Made by a program: the position numbers and the translations under genes
DNA from: Clostridiales bacterium
GTDB lineage: Bacteria > Bacillota > Clostridia > Christensenellales > DTU072
Reading direction: 5' to 3'
DNA length: 64,000 nucleotides
NCBI GenBank assembly: GCA_012841525.1
Contig: DUUO01000023.1
Location: 27,592 to 91,591, forward strand
Part shown: positions 31,808 through 43,095 of the stretch, piece by piece
Position numbering within the stretch: the first letter of the stretch is position 1
Layout: the number at the start of each line of letters is the position of its first letter
The notes under the pieces: model-generated
Told to the model about the DNA's origin: nothing
What the model saw: only the letters and a program-made list of their open reading frames with translations
Databases searched by the model: none

Positions 31808-32075
31808 GATTGAAACTTAAAAACATTATTCTATTATTACGTGATTTTATATAATTTAAATTGTAAAGCAGTAATCAAATTAATTATATTGAAACTTAAA
31901 AAGCGTTCGTTAATTCATATGATTGAAACTTAAAAGCGTTATTTTATTTTTATTCTTGAAACTAATAAGACATTAATCTATTAGTTTGATTAAATTTAAA
32001 ATGCATTAGTTATTAGTTTGATTTTATATAATTTTAAATTGTAAAGTATTAATTATATCAATTATATTTAAAATT
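31808..32075 (+). repeat. Compound degenerate repeat spacer
   Basis: GATTTTATATAATTT(T)AAATTGTAAAG... near 31843 and 32020, with (G)ATTGAAACTTAAAA units between and around them. Confidence 0.7.
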
Positions 32076-32086
32076 TTTGAGGATAT

Positions 32087-33076
32087 ATGAAAACAAAAAT
32101 AGGTGGTAAAGAATTAATAGAAGAAGCAGCAAAATTAATTAAGGAAGGAGAAGTCGTCGCTTTTCCCACAGAAACGGTTTACGGTCTTGGTGCCGATGCA
32201 TTTAACAAAGATGCAGTTGAAAAAATATTTAAAGCAAAAGGTCGACCTGCAGACAACCCTTTAATTGTACATTTATCTTCTAAAGATCAATTAAATAAAG
32301 TAGCAATTGATATACCAAAAGAAGCATATATTTTAATTGATGCTTTTTCTCCAGGCCCTTTAACTTTAATTTTAAATAGACATCCTGATATTCCAAATAT
32401 AACAACATCGGGTCTTAATACAGTAGGAATTAGGTTCCCGAATAATAAATTAGCACAAATGCTAATTTCTAAATCTGACACTCCAATTGCAGCACCTTCA
32501 GCAAATATTAGTGGTAGATTAAGTCCAACAACAGGGCAAGCAGTTTATGAAGATATGAATGGTAAAATTCCAATGATTTTAGATGATGGAAAATGCCAAG
32601 TTGGTATAGAGAGTACTGTTTTAGATTTAACAAAAAAACCATATACCATATTAAGACCTGGTGCAATTTCTGCAAAAATGTTAGCACCATATTTGTCAGA
32701 TGTTAAAAATTTTGAAGGTGAAGTTAAAATTGTGACAGCACCTGGAATGAAATATAAACACTATGCACCTTTATGTCCTTGCGTAGGAGTTAAAAAAGCA
32801 AAAAATGCAATTAATCACTATGATAAAGTTTTAGACACTATAACTGATAAAGTTGTTATTATTGGAAATGATTTTTTTCTTAATTTAATTCCTGACAAAT
32901 ACAACAAAATTTCTATTGGAAAAACTCCTACAGAATGTATGGCTTTATTTTTTGATACAATGCGCGAAGCAGAGAAAAAATATAAATATATAATATTGCA
33001 AAATTTTGAAGATTATCCAGAATTTTATTCATTAAACAATAGAATTGAAAAATCAACTGCACACATAATAGTTTGA
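32087..33076 (+). CDS. sua5: L-threonylcarbamoyladenylate synthase (Sua5/YrdC/YwlC)
   Basis: VVAFPTETVYGLGADA...KAKGRPADNPLIVH; C-terminal Sua5 domain. Confidence 0.95.
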   Translation: MKTKIGGKELIEEAAKLIKEGEVVAFPTETVYGLGADAFNKDAVEKIFKAKGRPADNPLIVHLSSKDQLNKVAIDIPKEAYILIDAFSPGPLTLILNRHPDIPNITTSGLNTVGIRFPNNKLAQMLISKSDTPIAAPSANISGRLSPTTGQAVYEDMNGKIPMILDDGKCQVGIESTVLDLTKKPYTILRPGAISAKMLAPYLSDVKNFEGEVKIVTAPGMKYKHYAPLCPCVGVKKAKNAINHYDKVLDTITDKVVIIGNDFFLNLIPDKYNKISIGKTPTECMALFFDTMREAEKKYKYIILQNFEDYPEFYSLNNRIEKSTAHIIV

Positions 33077-33107
33077 TTAAATATTTTTAATAAATAGAAT
33101 AAAAAAA

Positions 33108-33170
33108 CTACTTATCTTTAGAAAAAATATTCTCAATTTCTGTGTAGTTGCACTTGCTTTTAGACTAAAC
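33108..33170 (+). repeat. Interspersed paired-motif element, copy B
   Basis: CTACTTATCTTTAGA (33108-33122) and GCACTTGCTTTTAGA (33150-33164), 42 nt apart. Confidence 0.85.
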
Positions 33171-33269
33171 AATTATCAAAAATTTAAGTATTTATAACTT
33201 TACTTTGTTTAATAGATGCTTACAAATATGTTATTATTTAATTAATCTAATTTTGAGGAGGATTATACA

Positions 33270-33722
33270 ATGAAAATAGGCGTCGGTTGTGATCATGGTG
33301 GTTTTGTATTAAAAAACTCAGTTATTAAGGCTATAAAAGAAAGTGGATATGAATATGTAGATTATGGAACATTTGATGCTGAAAAATCAGTAGATTATCC
33401 AGATTATGCTTCGCTGGTAGCAAAAGCAGTTTTAAATAAAGATGTTGATATGGGAGTACTAATTTGTGGAACTGGCATTGGCATTTCAATTGCTGCAAAC
33501 AAATATGTAGGAATTAGATGTGCACATGTTACAGATAGTTTTAGTGCTCAAATGTCAAGAGAACATAATAATGCAAATATTTTAGCACTAGGTGGAAGAA
33601 TTTCATCAGAAGAAGATGCTTATAATTTTACTAAAATATTCCTTCAAACAAAATTTGCAGGTGGAAGACATCAAAGAAGATTAGATAAAATTAGTGAAAT
33701 AGAACGCGAACAATGTAAATAA
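33270..33722 (+). CDS. rpiB: Ribose-5-phosphate isomerase B
   Basis: MKIGVGCDHGGFVLK...DYPDYA...ICGTGIGISIAANK. Confidence 0.95.
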   Translation: MKIGVGCDHGGFVLKNSVIKAIKESGYEYVDYGTFDAEKSVDYPDYASLVAKAVLNKDVDMGVLICGTGIGISIAANKYVGIRCAHVTDSFSAQMSREHNNANILALGGRISSEEDAYNFTKIFLQTKFAGGRHQRRLDKISEIEREQCK

Positions 33723-33888
33723 AACAATCAAGTGCGGTAACAATATAAAATACAGTAAACATAAATATTTTTGTCTGTTTATGCATTAATTATGCTTTTT
33801 TGCTTGACTTTAATGCTGCTATTATAGACAATTAATATTATAAATAATTATGTAATATATAATTAATATTTTTTAAAGGTTTAATTTT

Positions 33889-34203
33889 ATGATTAAAGAT
33901 ACATTAGATAAAATTTTATCAGCTGAAGAAGAAGCAAAACGTATTGTTGATCAAGCGTTTGAAGATGCAAAAAAAGTCAATTTAGAAGCATTAGAAGAAG
34001 CGAAAAAAATCATCGAGGCAGGGAAGGAAGAAATGGCATTGGAGAGACAAAATGCTATTGAGTTGGCCAAAACCGATGCATCAAAAGAAAAAAAACATAT
34101 CTTGAAGTTAGGAAAAGAAGCATCAGATAAAATAAAAAAAGAAGCAGAAACTGACGATGTAGTTGAAATGATATTTAATCAATTTCTAAAAAAATATAGT
34201 TAA
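33889..34203 (+). CDS. V-type ATPase subunit G/H-like stalk protein
   Basis: 104 aa coiled coil, first gene of the V-ATPase cluster. Confidence 0.75.
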   Translation: MIKDTLDKILSAEEEAKRIVDQAFEDAKKVNLEALEEAKKIIEAGKEEMALERQNAIELAKTDASKEKKHILKLGKEASDKIKKEAETDDVVEMIFNQFLKKYS

Positions 34204-34208
34204 ACATT

Positions 34209-36320
34209 ATGGCAATAAGTAGAATGAACAAAATCACCCTTATGTTTCATGAAAAAGATAAGGGCAAAATATTTAAAAAACTAACTCAACTTGGAACAGT
34301 CGAGTTAGTTGAAACTAAAAGCTATAATGAAACGACAAAACCCAAAAAACTAAAACGAAAGATAGAAATCGAAGAAAAAATACAAAAACTCAATTTTGCT
34401 TTTGATTTTTTAAAGTCAATATCAAGAGAAGTTAATTTAGAAAATAAAATTGCTTACAAAAAACTTAAAAAAGAAGACAAAAAAGCCAAGAAAAATGAAG
34501 ATATAAAAATAAATCTTGGTAAAATAAATGAAGTTTTTGATTATGATTATTTAGAGTCATACACAAATAGTGAATATGAACTTTTTGCTGAAATATCCTC
34601 TTTAGAAGAAATTAGTTTAAATTTAGTTGATCTGAAAAATAGAAAAGGAAGATTAGAGCTAGAAAAAGAAGCAGTAAAAAAATATGAATCCTTAGATATT
34701 AAATTTTCTGAAATTAAAAACACTGCTCATGTAAGTATGTCAGTAGGTTTAGTTGAAGCAGAGAATATAAAAGATTTAAATTTATCTGAAAACATATTTT
34801 TAACCAGCAAAACATTCGATAAGCAATCATTAATTGTAGTGCTAGCACCTATAGCAGAGACAGAGGATTTAAGCAAAAAATTGATGCAAGCTGGATTTCA
34901 ACCTTGCCCATATACTGACGATATGTTGGCAACAGAAAAAATTAATAAAATAGATGAAGAAATTTCAAAAATTGAAAATGAAATAAAAAGCTTACAAAAT
35001 GAAGCAATAAATACTATTGACAGTATTCCTGCATATAAGTTTTTATATGATTTTTATGTATTAGAATTAGAAAAACACAAAGCTCTAGAAGAATCTTCTC
35101 AGACAAAAAATGTGATTATTTTAGAAGGCTGGGTTCCTCGCGATAAAGTTGAAATAACAAAAAATGACTTAAATGCTATATCTTCCAATCTTATTATTTT
35201 TGTTGATGAACCGCAAGAAGGAGAAGTTGTACCTAGTTATTTTGTAAATAGCAATGTTGTTAAACCATTTACACAAAACATTACATCATTGTATGGTGCA
35301 CCTGATTACAATGGTATTGATCCAAATCCATTTGTTGCCTTTTTCTATATATTATTTTTTGGTTTTATGTTAGGCGATGTTGGATATGGAGCCGTATTAA
35401 CTTTAGGATGTGCTTTATTTTTATTAATTAGAAAACCAGTTAAAGATTCAGGTAGTTTTGTTAAAATGCTATTATTGAGTGGCATTTCATGTATGATTTG
35501 GGGTGTGTTTTTTGGATCATATTTTGGTTTGGAAGAGCCAGCGATGACTTCTACTTCATTTGGTAGGGCTTTATGGAGTCTTAAAAAATTAGATTCTCTT
35601 GGTGCTGGTAGTATATTGATTTTCGGTATTGCACTTTTAATGGGAGTTATTCAAATTGCGGTAGGGTTTACTCTAAATGGTATTCAAAAAATAAAAGATG
35701 GAAAAATACTTGATGGAATTTTAAATGATTTTTGCTGGATTGTTATTTTCTTAGGTCTTGGACTTTATTTGATAACATCATTTGTTGAATCATTGAACAA
35801 TTCACAATCAGTTAAAACTGCAGGAATAAGTCTTGTTATTATTGGCTTTGTTATGCTTTTACTTGGAGGAGCATTAGGAAAGAAAAAGGTACTATCAATG
35901 ATAACTGGTGGCTTTAGCAATTTATATGGTTCTGTTAATGTTATAAGTGATATTCTATCTTATTCAAGACTATTTGGACTAAGTTTGACAACGGGCGTAA
36001 TTGCTCTAGTTTTTAACAGAATAGGCATAATTATTAAAGACATGGTAGGTGGTGGCTTTTTCGGTTTTCTACTAGCTATAATCATATGGTTAGTAGGTCA
36101 TATTTTTAATTTTGGAATAAATATCTTAAGCGTTTATGTTCATAACTCAAGATTACAATATGTAGAGTTTTTCAGTAAATTTTATAGTGGAGAAGGACAT
36201 GCCTTTGCTCCATTTGGTCATAAAACACGCTTTACATATTTAAATGAAAAACTTTCAACACCAACAAACTCAAAAAGTAAAGGTAAAAAAGAAGTTTTAG
36301 ATAAAGCCAAATATGCTTAG
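34209..36320 (+). CDS. ntpI: V-type ATPase subunit I
   Basis: 703 aa; cytoplasmic coiled-coil half and polytopic C-terminal half (FFGFMLGDVGYG...). Confidence 0.93.
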   Translation: MAISRMNKITLMFHEKDKGKIFKKLTQLGTVELVETKSYNETTKPKKLKRKIEIEEKIQKLNFAFDFLKSISREVNLENKIAYKKLKKEDKKAKKNEDIKINLGKINEVFDYDYLESYTNSEYELFAEISSLEEISLNLVDLKNRKGRLELEKEAVKKYESLDIKFSEIKNTAHVSMSVGLVEAENIKDLNLSENIFLTSKTFDKQSLIVVLAPIAETEDLSKKLMQAGFQPCPYTDDMLATEKINKIDEEISKIENEIKSLQNEAINTIDSIPAYKFLYDFYVLELEKHKALEESSQTKNVIILEGWVPRDKVEITKNDLNAISSNLIIFVDEPQEGEVVPSYFVNSNVVKPFTQNITSLYGAPDYNGIDPNPFVAFFYILFFGFMLGDVGYGAVLTLGCALFLLIRKPVKDSGSFVKMLLLSGISCMIWGVFFGSYFGLEEPAMTSTSFGRALWSLKKLDSLGAGSILIFGIALLMGVIQIAVGFTLNGIQKIKDGKILDGILNDFCWIVIFLGLGLYLITSFVESLNNSQSVKTAGISLVIIGFVMLLLGGALGKKKVLSMITGGFSNLYGSVNVISDILSYSRLFGLSLTTGVIALVFNRIGIIIKDMVGGGFFGFLLAIIIWLVGHIFNFGINILSVYVHNSRLQYVEFFSKFYSGEGHAFAPFGHKTRFTYLNEKLSTPTNSKSKGKKEVLDKAKYA

Positions 36321-36410
36321 TTAATGTGAATAAATAAAATTGGTAAAAAGTTAGTATAATGCTAACAAAAAATATAAAATGAAAATTTAATTAATAATTT
36401 GGAGGCGAAT

Positions 36411-36890
36411 ATGCAAATTGGAGTTATTTTAGCATTTGTAGGAGCAGCAGTAGCTGTTGGATTTAGTTGTATCGGAAGTTCTGTCGGTGTGTCAATGGCT
36501 GGTAGAGCTGCAGCTGGGGTAGTGTCTGAAGATCCCGATAAGTTTATTAAATGTTTAGTTTTACAACTTTTACCAGGTAGCCAAGGAATATATGGTTTTA
36601 TTATAGCTTTCTTGGTTCTTGCAAAAGTTAATGCATTTGGAACGATAACTATTTTATCTGCAACAGCAGGAGCTGGAATTCTTGCTGCATGTTTACCAAT
36701 GGCACTTGGTGGCTTATTTTCAGCAATATATCAAGGTAAAGTAGCGGTTTCAGGTATTTCATTAGTTGCTAAAAAACCTGAAGAATATGTTAAAGGAATT
36801 CTATTTACGGCAATGGTTGAAACATATGCGTTGCTATCATTTATTATTTCATTCATCGCTGTTTTTGTTGTAAACTGGGCTGCAGTTTAA
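36411..36890 (+). CDS. ntpK: V-type ATPase subunit K (proteolipid ring)
   Basis: Duplicated hairpin; LQLLPGSQGIYGF, AIYQGKVAVSG, VETYALLSF. ATG 36411 after GGAGG-like RBS. Confidence 0.95.
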   Translation: MQIGVILAFVGAAVAVGFSCIGSSVGVSMAGRAAAGVVSEDPDKFIKCLVLQLLPGSQGIYGFIIAFLVLAKVNAFGTITILSATAGAGILAACLPMALGGLFSAIYQGKVAVSGISLVAKKPEEYVKGILFTAMVETYALLSFIISFIAVFVVNWAAV

Positions 36891-36966
36891 TAGAAGATTG
36901 CGAAATAAAAACTAATGATGATTTTTCTATTGTGTGGAAATTTTAAATTATTAAAAAGGAGTAATA

Positions 36967-37542
36967 ATGTCAGATAAGCTAGTAAATGTTATTTTGGATG
37001 ATGCTCAAAAAATTGCGACTTCAACAAGAAATGAAGGAAATACAAAAGCTCAAGAAATTATTTCTAGAGCATCTTCTGATGTTAGTGTTTCAAAACAAAA
37101 AGCATACGAAGAAACTGCTTTAATTCATGAAAACATTTTAAAGCAAGCAATCGTCGATGCAAATTTAGAAGTGAAGAAATTGATTTTATCTACAAAACGC
37201 GAAATTATCAATACAGCATTTGATAAAGCAATGGATAAAATTTTAAAGTTACCTAAAAAAGATTATTTGAATTTAATATCTTCATTATTAAATAAGGCCG
37301 ATGATGGCGACATCGTTTTGATTAGTTCAAAAGATAAGAATGTTATTACAAAAGAATTTATAGAAAAAGAATCAAAAAGATTAGGAAAAAAACTCGTGCT
37401 TTCAAATCAATATATAGATATATTAGGAGGAATTGTGCTTTCTAATAAATATTTTGATAAAAACCTTAGTTTAGAGGTTTTAATGTCAAACCTTAGAGAC
37501 GAAATAGAAACTACTGTGGCAGACCAAATTTTTAAATTATAA
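36967..37542 (+). CDS. ntpE: V-type ATPase subunit E
   Basis: 191 aa, coiled-coil N-terminus; operon position. Confidence 0.85.
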   Translation: MSDKLVNVILDDAQKIATSTRNEGNTKAQEIISRASSDVSVSKQKAYEETALIHENILKQAIVDANLEVKKLILSTKREIINTAFDKAMDKILKLPKKDYLNLISSLLNKADDGDIVLISSKDKNVITKEFIEKESKRLGKKLVLSNQYIDILGGIVLSNKYFDKNLSLEVLMSNLRDEIETTVADQIFKL

Positions 37543-37651
37543 TCATACGGTAAAAATGAAATGAAATATAAAATATAGTTGAAAATCAAATTTTCAAAAA
37601 TGTACTAACAAATAAAATAAAAATTATAGAGTTAACATATAGAATAAAAAA

Positions 37652-38623
37652 ATGAAAGATATATTATTTTCAAATGCAGTTGCAGTTTCAAGAATGGACA
37701 AGCTATTAAATGCAGAAAGATTGTATAGAATTATAGAATCTTCTGATTTGGAGTCTGCTGTAAAAATATTGCTAGAAAATAATTATGGTGGGGGAATAGT
37801 TTTAGATTCTTATTCCGATTTTGAAAAACTATTACAAGAAGAAACAAATATCATAGATGCTTATGCTAAAGAAAACATACCAAACAAAACAGGAATAGAG
37901 TGTTTTTTCTTGCTTTCTGACTATCATAATATAAAAGTTTTGCTAAAAAGCTACTTCGAAAAAAAAGATTTTGATCACTTATTAGATGAAAGAGGTATCT
38001 ACCCTGTGGCAGAATTGAAAGAAAAAGTGTTTTTAGATAAACCATCAATTAATTCCTTTGTTGATGATGTTATTATGAAACTAAAAGAATCTCACGAGGA
38101 AGTTTTTGCCAGAGATATAGATGTAAAAATTGATAAGGCGATGCTAGAAGATATTAAATTTAGAATATCAAAATCTTCTACTTCAAAATATATCAAAGAT
38201 TATTTTAATCTCTTTATAGATTATTCAAATATAATTAATTTGGTTAGAGTAATTAAAATAAAAGAAAGTTTTTCCTACTTTAAACCTTTGTTTATTGATG
38301 GTGGGAAATATGATATTAAAGACTTTGAATATGTTTTTGATGATAATACAAAAATAAAAAATGTTTTAAGTGAAACTGGCTTTGAGGAATATAAAGATAT
38401 AATATTCGAAACACCAATTGAAGAACTTGAAAGAATTAAAGAATATATGTTGATGAAAAATATATCTAGAGATAAAAATGACCTTTTAACTGCAGCACCT
38501 TCTCTTGCTTTTTATCTTGAAAAAATTAATGAAATTAATGTACTTAGATATATTTTGATATGCCTAAAAAACGGTGTAAATAAAGAGCAAATTAGAGCAA
38601 GAATAACAAGGCTCTATAACTAA
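37652..38623 (+). CDS. ntpC: V-type ATPase subunit C
   Basis: 323 aa, V-ATPase d/C-like helical repeats; operon position. Confidence 0.88.
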   Translation: MKDILFSNAVAVSRMDKLLNAERLYRIIESSDLESAVKILLENNYGGGIVLDSYSDFEKLLQEETNIIDAYAKENIPNKTGIECFFLLSDYHNIKVLLKSYFEKKDFDHLLDERGIYPVAELKEKVFLDKPSINSFVDDVIMKLKESHEEVFARDIDVKIDKAMLEDIKFRISKSSTSKYIKDYFNLFIDYSNIINLVRVIKIKESFSYFKPLFIDGGKYDIKDFEYVFDDNTKIKNVLSETGFEEYKDIIFETPIEELERIKEYMLMKNISRDKNDLLTAAPSLAFYLEKINEINVLRYILICLKNGVNKEQIRARITRLYN

Positions 38624-38768
38624 TATATTGTGCCAATAAAATTAAAAGTTATGTGAAAACATTTATATAAAATAAGATATACTGTGCCAATAAAGTTAAA
38701 GGTTGTATAAAATATTTATATAAAAATTAGATATATTGTGTTAATGCAAAAATGTTGTGAGATTTAGG
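38624..38768 (+). repeat. Tandem repeat, 54-nt period, about 2.7 copies, between ntpC and ntpF
   Basis: TATATTGTGCCAATAAAATTAAAAGTT..ATTTATATAAAA..TAGA units at 38624, 38678 and 38732. Confidence 0.9.
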
Positions 38769-38775
38769 AGACTGT

Positions 38776-39096
38776 ATGGCAAATAAAATTGCAGTAATAG
38801 GTGATAAAAATAGTGTATTGATTTTTAAGGTGTTAGGAGTCGATGTTTTTGATGCAGGAACATACTTTGAAACTTCTAATTTGTTGAAAAAAATAGCAAA
38901 TGATTATGAAATTATTTTTATTACCGATGATATTGCCAAAGAAATTCAAAGTACTATTGAAAAATATACAGAAAGAGCATATCCCGCAATTATACCAATC
39001 CCATCATCGAAAGGGAGTACGGGCTTTGGATTAAATCAACTTTCTATGTATGTAGAAAAAGCAGTTGGTATCGATATATTGAATATAAACAAATAA
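38776..39096 (+). CDS. ntpF: V-type ATPase subunit F
   Basis: 106 aa; KIAVIGDKNSVLIFKVLGVDVFDA. Confidence 0.92.
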   Translation: MANKIAVIGDKNSVLIFKVLGVDVFDAGTYFETSNLLKKIANDYEIIFITDDIAKEIQSTIEKYTERAYPAIIPIPSSKGSTGFGLNQLSMYVEKAVGIDILNINK

Positions 39097-39195
39097 AATT
39101 AATTACTTTTGTTATTTTAAGTAATTGATGATAAGTGTTTATGTAAATATTAATATAAGTTAGGTTTGAAGTTAAAATATTCATAGGAGGAATCT

Positions 39196-40941
39196 ATGGG
39201 AAAAATAGTTAAAGTATCTGGACCATTAATTGTTGCAGAAGGAATGGCTGAAAGTAAGATGTATGATGTTGTAAGAGTAGGCAAAGACAAATTGATTGGA
39301 GAAATTATTGAACTGAGAGGAGATAAAGCATCTATACAAGTTTACGAAGAAACCGCTGGAATTGGTCCTGGAGATGAAGTTGTCTCAACAAATGAACCTT
39401 TATCAGTAGAGTTAGGGCCAGGAATTATAGGTGCAATATATGATGGGATACAACGTCCCTTAGATCAACTACAAGCAAAAAGTGGTGATAGAATAGAACG
39501 TGGAATTGTTGTTAGAGCATTAGATAGTAAGAAAAAATGGGATTTTATACCAACAGCAAAAAAAGGAGATGCTGTTGTTGGAGGCGATGAATTAGGTTTT
39601 GTTCAAGAAAATCCAATAGTTAGACACTCTATTATGGTTCCTGCTGGTATTAGTGGAGTTGTTTCAGAAATTAAAAAAGGGAGCTATACAATAGATGATG
39701 TCGTTGCAAAAATTAAAACTGACAAAGATGAATTAGATATTACAATGGTTCAAAAATGTGCAGTACGTAAAGGAAGACCATATAAAGAAAAAATATCTCC
39801 AGATCGCCCAATGGTTACAGGCCAAAGGGTTATTGATACATTTTTCCCAATTGCAAAAGGTGGAGTTGCTGCGGTACCAGGTCCATTTGGAAGTGGTAAA
39901 ACTGTCGTTCAACACCAACTTGCAAAATGGGCTGATGCAGACATCATAGTATATGTTGGCTGTGGTGAACGTGGAAATGAAATGACTGACGTTTTAAATG
40001 AATTTCCTGAATTAAAAGATCCAAGAACTGGACAATCATTAATGCAAAGAACTGTATTAATTGCAAACACTTCTGATATGCCAGTTGCAGCAAGAGAGGC
40101 AAGCATATATACAGGAATTACAATTGCAGAATATTTTAGAGATATGGGTTACGGTGTTGCAATAATGGCAGATAGTACAAGTAGATGGGCAGAAGCATTG
40201 CGTGAGATGAGTGGTAGACTTGAAGAAATGCCAGGTGAAGAAGGATATCCAGCATATTTATCATCAAGACTTGCTGAATTTTACGAAAGAGCAGGTATGA
40301 CTGAAGTTTTAGGTAGCAAAGATAAAATTGGTTCAATTTCAGCAATTGGTGCAGTTAGCCCTCCAGGTGGTGATTTATCAGAGCCAGTTTCTCAAGCAAC
40401 ATTGCGTATTGTAAAAGTTTTCTGGGGCTTATCAGCAAAACTTGCATACAGTAGACATTTCCCAGCAGTGGACTGGATAATAAGTTATAGTTTATATCAA
40501 GATAAATTAAAGGACTGGTATGGTGAAGAAGTATCTCCTGATTGGGTAAAACTTGTTGTTAGAGCAATGGGTATTTTGCAAGAAGAAGCATCGCTAAATG
40601 AAATAGTTAGACTTGTAGGTGTCGATGCATTATCAAGTAAAGATAGATTAACTATGGATACAGCAAAATCATTAAGAGAAGATTATCTACACCAAAATGC
40701 TTTCCATGAAGTAGATACTTATGCTTCCTTAAAAAAGCAATATAGGATGCTAAAAGTCATAATGATGGCAAATGATCTTGGCAGAAATGCATTGAATGAA
40801 GGTGCTGACATTAATGATATTTTATCTTTGAGTGTTAAAGAAAAAATTGGAAGAAGCAAATATATTCAAGAAGAAAATTTAGATGAATTTGATAAAATTG
40901 AAAACGAGCTCAAAACTCAAATTTCAAGTTTAAATGAATAG
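39196..40941 (+). CDS. ntpA: V-type ATPase catalytic subunit A
   Basis: [39 protein letters not shown]. Confidence 0.98.
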   Translation: MGKIVKVSGPLIVAEGMAESKMYDVVRVGKDKLIGEIIELRGDKASIQVYEETAGIGPGDEVVSTNEPLSVELGPGIIGAIYDGIQRPLDQLQAKSGDRIERGIVVRALDSKKKWDFIPTAKKGDAVVGGDELGFVQENPIVRHSIMVPAGISGVVSEIKKGSYTIDDVVAKIKTDKDELDITMVQKCAVRKGRPYKEKISPDRPMVTGQRVIDTFFPIAKGGVAAVPGPFGSGKTVVQHQLAKWADADIIVYVGCGERGNEMTDVLNEFPELKDPRTGQSLMQRTVLIANTSDMPVAAREASIYTGITIAEYFRDMGYGVAIMADSTSRWAEALREMSGRLEEMPGEEGYPAYLSSRLAEFYERAGMTEVLGSKDKIGSISAIGAVSPPGGDLSEPVSQATLRIVKVFWGLSAKLAYSRHFPAVDWIISYSLYQDKLKDWYGEEVSPDWVKLVVRAMGILQEEASLNEIVRLVGVDALSSKDRLTMDTAKSLREDYLHQNAFHEVDTYASLKKQYRMLKVIMMANDLGRNALNEGADINDILSLSVKEKIGRSKYIQEENLDEFDKIENELKTQISSLNE

Positions 40942-40949
40942 GTGAAAAA

Positions 40950-42323
40950 ATGTTAAAAGAGTATAAGTCAATCAAAGAAGTTGTTGGACCACTAATGTTA
41001 GTAGATGGTGTAAGCGGTGTAAAATTCGATGAGTTAGTCGAAATACATCAGCAAGATGGATCCATTAGACAAGGAAAAGTTTTAGAAGTTGAAGACTCAA
41101 AGGCTCTAGTTCAATTATTTGAAGGAGCTGCTGGTATTAAAATCAGCACAAGCAAAGCAAGATTTTTAGGACATAGCTTGGAGCTTGGTTGTTCTGAAGA
41201 TATGTTAGGTAGAGTTTTTGATGGAATGGGAAATCCTATTGATGGTGGTGAAAAAATTATTCCTGAAAAGAAATATAATATTAATGGCCATCCAATTAAT
41301 CCAGTAGCAAGAGATTATCCAGATGAGTTTATTCAAACTGGAATAAGTGCTATTGATGGATTAAATACTTTAGTAAGAGGGCAAAAATTACCAGTGTTTT
41401 CAGCATCTGGCTTACCTCATGCACAATTAGCAGCTCAAATTGCAAGACAAGCAAAAGTTTTAGATGATAGCTCAAAATTTGCTGTTGTATTTGCTGCTAT
41501 TGGAATAACTTTTGAAGAGGCTGACTTTTTTATTAATGACTTTAAGAAAACTGGTGCTATTGATAGATCAGTTGTTTTTGTAAACCTAGCAAATGACCCA
41601 GCAATTGAAAGAATCGCAGCACCAAGAATGGCTTTAACTGCTGCTGAATATTTGGCATTTGAAAAAGGTATGCACGTTTTAGTTATCATGACTGATATAA
41701 CAAATTACGCTGAAGCGTTAAGGGAAGTGTCTGCTGCAAGAAAAGAAATTCCAGGAAGAAGAGGATATCCTGGATATATGTATACTGACCTTGCAAGTAT
41801 ATATGAAAGAGCAGGAAGAGTTAAAGGTAAAAAGGGTTCTATTACACAGATCCCAATATTAACAATGCCAGAAGATGATAAAACACATCCTATTCCAGAT
41901 TTAACTGGTTATATAACTGAGGGACAAATTATTCTTTCTAGAGAATTATATAAAAACGGAATTAATCCACCAATTGATGTTTTACCATCACTATCAAGAC
42001 TTAAAGACAAAGGTATTGGCGACAAGAAAACCAGAAAAGACCATGCTGATACAATGAATCAACTTTTTGCAGCATATGCTAGAGGAAAATCATCTAAAGA
42101 ACTTGCTGCTATATTAGGTGAAGCTGCTTTAACCGAAGTTGATTTGCAATTTGCAAGATTTGCTGAAGAGTTTGAATCTCAATATATTGCTCAAGGTTTT
42201 ACTAATAATAGAACCATTACAGAAACGTTAGATTTAGGTTGGCGTTTATTAAAAATACTTCCAAGAGCAGAACTTAAACGTATTAGAGATGCTTACTTGG
42301 ATGAATACTATGATAAATATTAA
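40950..42323 (+). CDS. ntpB: V-type ATPase subunit B
   Basis: 457 aa; [36 protein letters not shown]. Confidence 0.98.
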   Translation: MLKEYKSIKEVVGPLMLVDGVSGVKFDELVEIHQQDGSIRQGKVLEVEDSKALVQLFEGAAGIKISTSKARFLGHSLELGCSEDMLGRVFDGMGNPIDGGEKIIPEKKYNINGHPINPVARDYPDEFIQTGISAIDGLNTLVRGQKLPVFSASGLPHAQLAAQIARQAKVLDDSSKFAVVFAAIGITFEEADFFINDFKKTGAIDRSVVFVNLANDPAIERIAAPRMALTAAEYLAFEKGMHVLVIMTDITNYAEALREVSAARKEIPGRRGYPGYMYTDLASIYERAGRVKGKKGSITQIPILTMPEDDKTHPIPDLTGYITEGQIILSRELYKNGINPPIDVLPSLSRLKDKGIGDKKTRKDHADTMNQLFAAYARGKSSKELAAILGEAALTEVDLQFARFAEEFESQYIAQGFTNNRTITETLDLGWRLLKILPRAELKRIRDAYLDEYYDKY

Positions 42324-42352
42324 ATTAATAAAAAATAAATGAGTTTAGGAAT

Positions 42353-42994
42353 ATGGCAAGATTAAATGTAAATCCAACAAGAATGGAACTTCGTTCCTTA
42401 AAAGATCGTCTCGCAACTGCAAAAAGAGGACATAAATTATTAAAAGATAAAGCAGACGAGATGGTTAGGCAATTTATGTTGTTGATACGCGATAATGAAA
42501 AATTGCGTAGAGAAGTTGAAGCCTCTATTGAAAAAGGTCTTCAATCCTTTTTGATTGCCAGTGCAATAAATGGACCTAAAATCATTGAAGAAGCAGTTTC
42601 AATGCCTACTAGTAAACTAGAAGTCGAGTGTTTAACTCAAAATATTATGAGTGTAGAAGTTCCCAAAATAAATATAACGGAAAGTCTTGAAAAAGATATA
42701 CTACCATATTCATTTATTAGTGTAAGTTCTGATTTAGATCAAGCAATTTTATCTATGAATTCACTTTTACCTAAATTAATAAAATTAGCTGAAATTGAAA
42801 AAACTTGTAACATGCTTTCTAAAGAAATAGAAAGAAACAGAAGAAGAGTTAATGCACTTGAATATGTTTTAATTCCTGAATTGGAAGAAACAATAAAATA
42901 TATAACAATGAAGCTTGATGAAAGAGAACGTGCAAATGTTATTACTTTAATGAAAGTTAAAGAAATTATTGATAAAGAAGAGGCTAACAGCTAA
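42353..42994 (+). CDS. ntpD: V-type ATPase subunit D
   Basis: MARLNVNPTRMELRSLKDRLATAKRGHKLLKDKADE. Confidence 0.96.
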   Translation: MARLNVNPTRMELRSLKDRLATAKRGHKLLKDKADEMVRQFMLLIRDNEKLRREVEASIEKGLQSFLIASAINGPKIIEEAVSMPTSKLEVECLTQNIMSVEVPKINITESLEKDILPYSFISVSSDLDQAILSMNSLLPKLIKLAEIEKTCNMLSKEIERNRRRVNALEYVLIPELEETIKYITMKLDERERANVITLMKVKEIIDKEEANS

Positions 42995-43095
42995 CATTAA
43001 AATCATAGTTTATTTTAGTTTTTCCAAATCTTAGATTTTTGTATTTTTACTACATATTTTATATCACAGTATGTAGTATTTTTATTTGCAAAAAA

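Noticed and set aside
31808-31970. CRISPR-like ATTGAAAC repeats
   Set aside because: Units are short, degenerate and irregularly spaced (about 33-80 nt), with no constant spacer length and no cas genes.
37579-37597. TTGAAAAT-CAA-ATTTTCAA hairpin between ntpE and ntpC
   Set aside because: All-A/T-rich short stem without T-run; expected by chance in AT-rich spacers.
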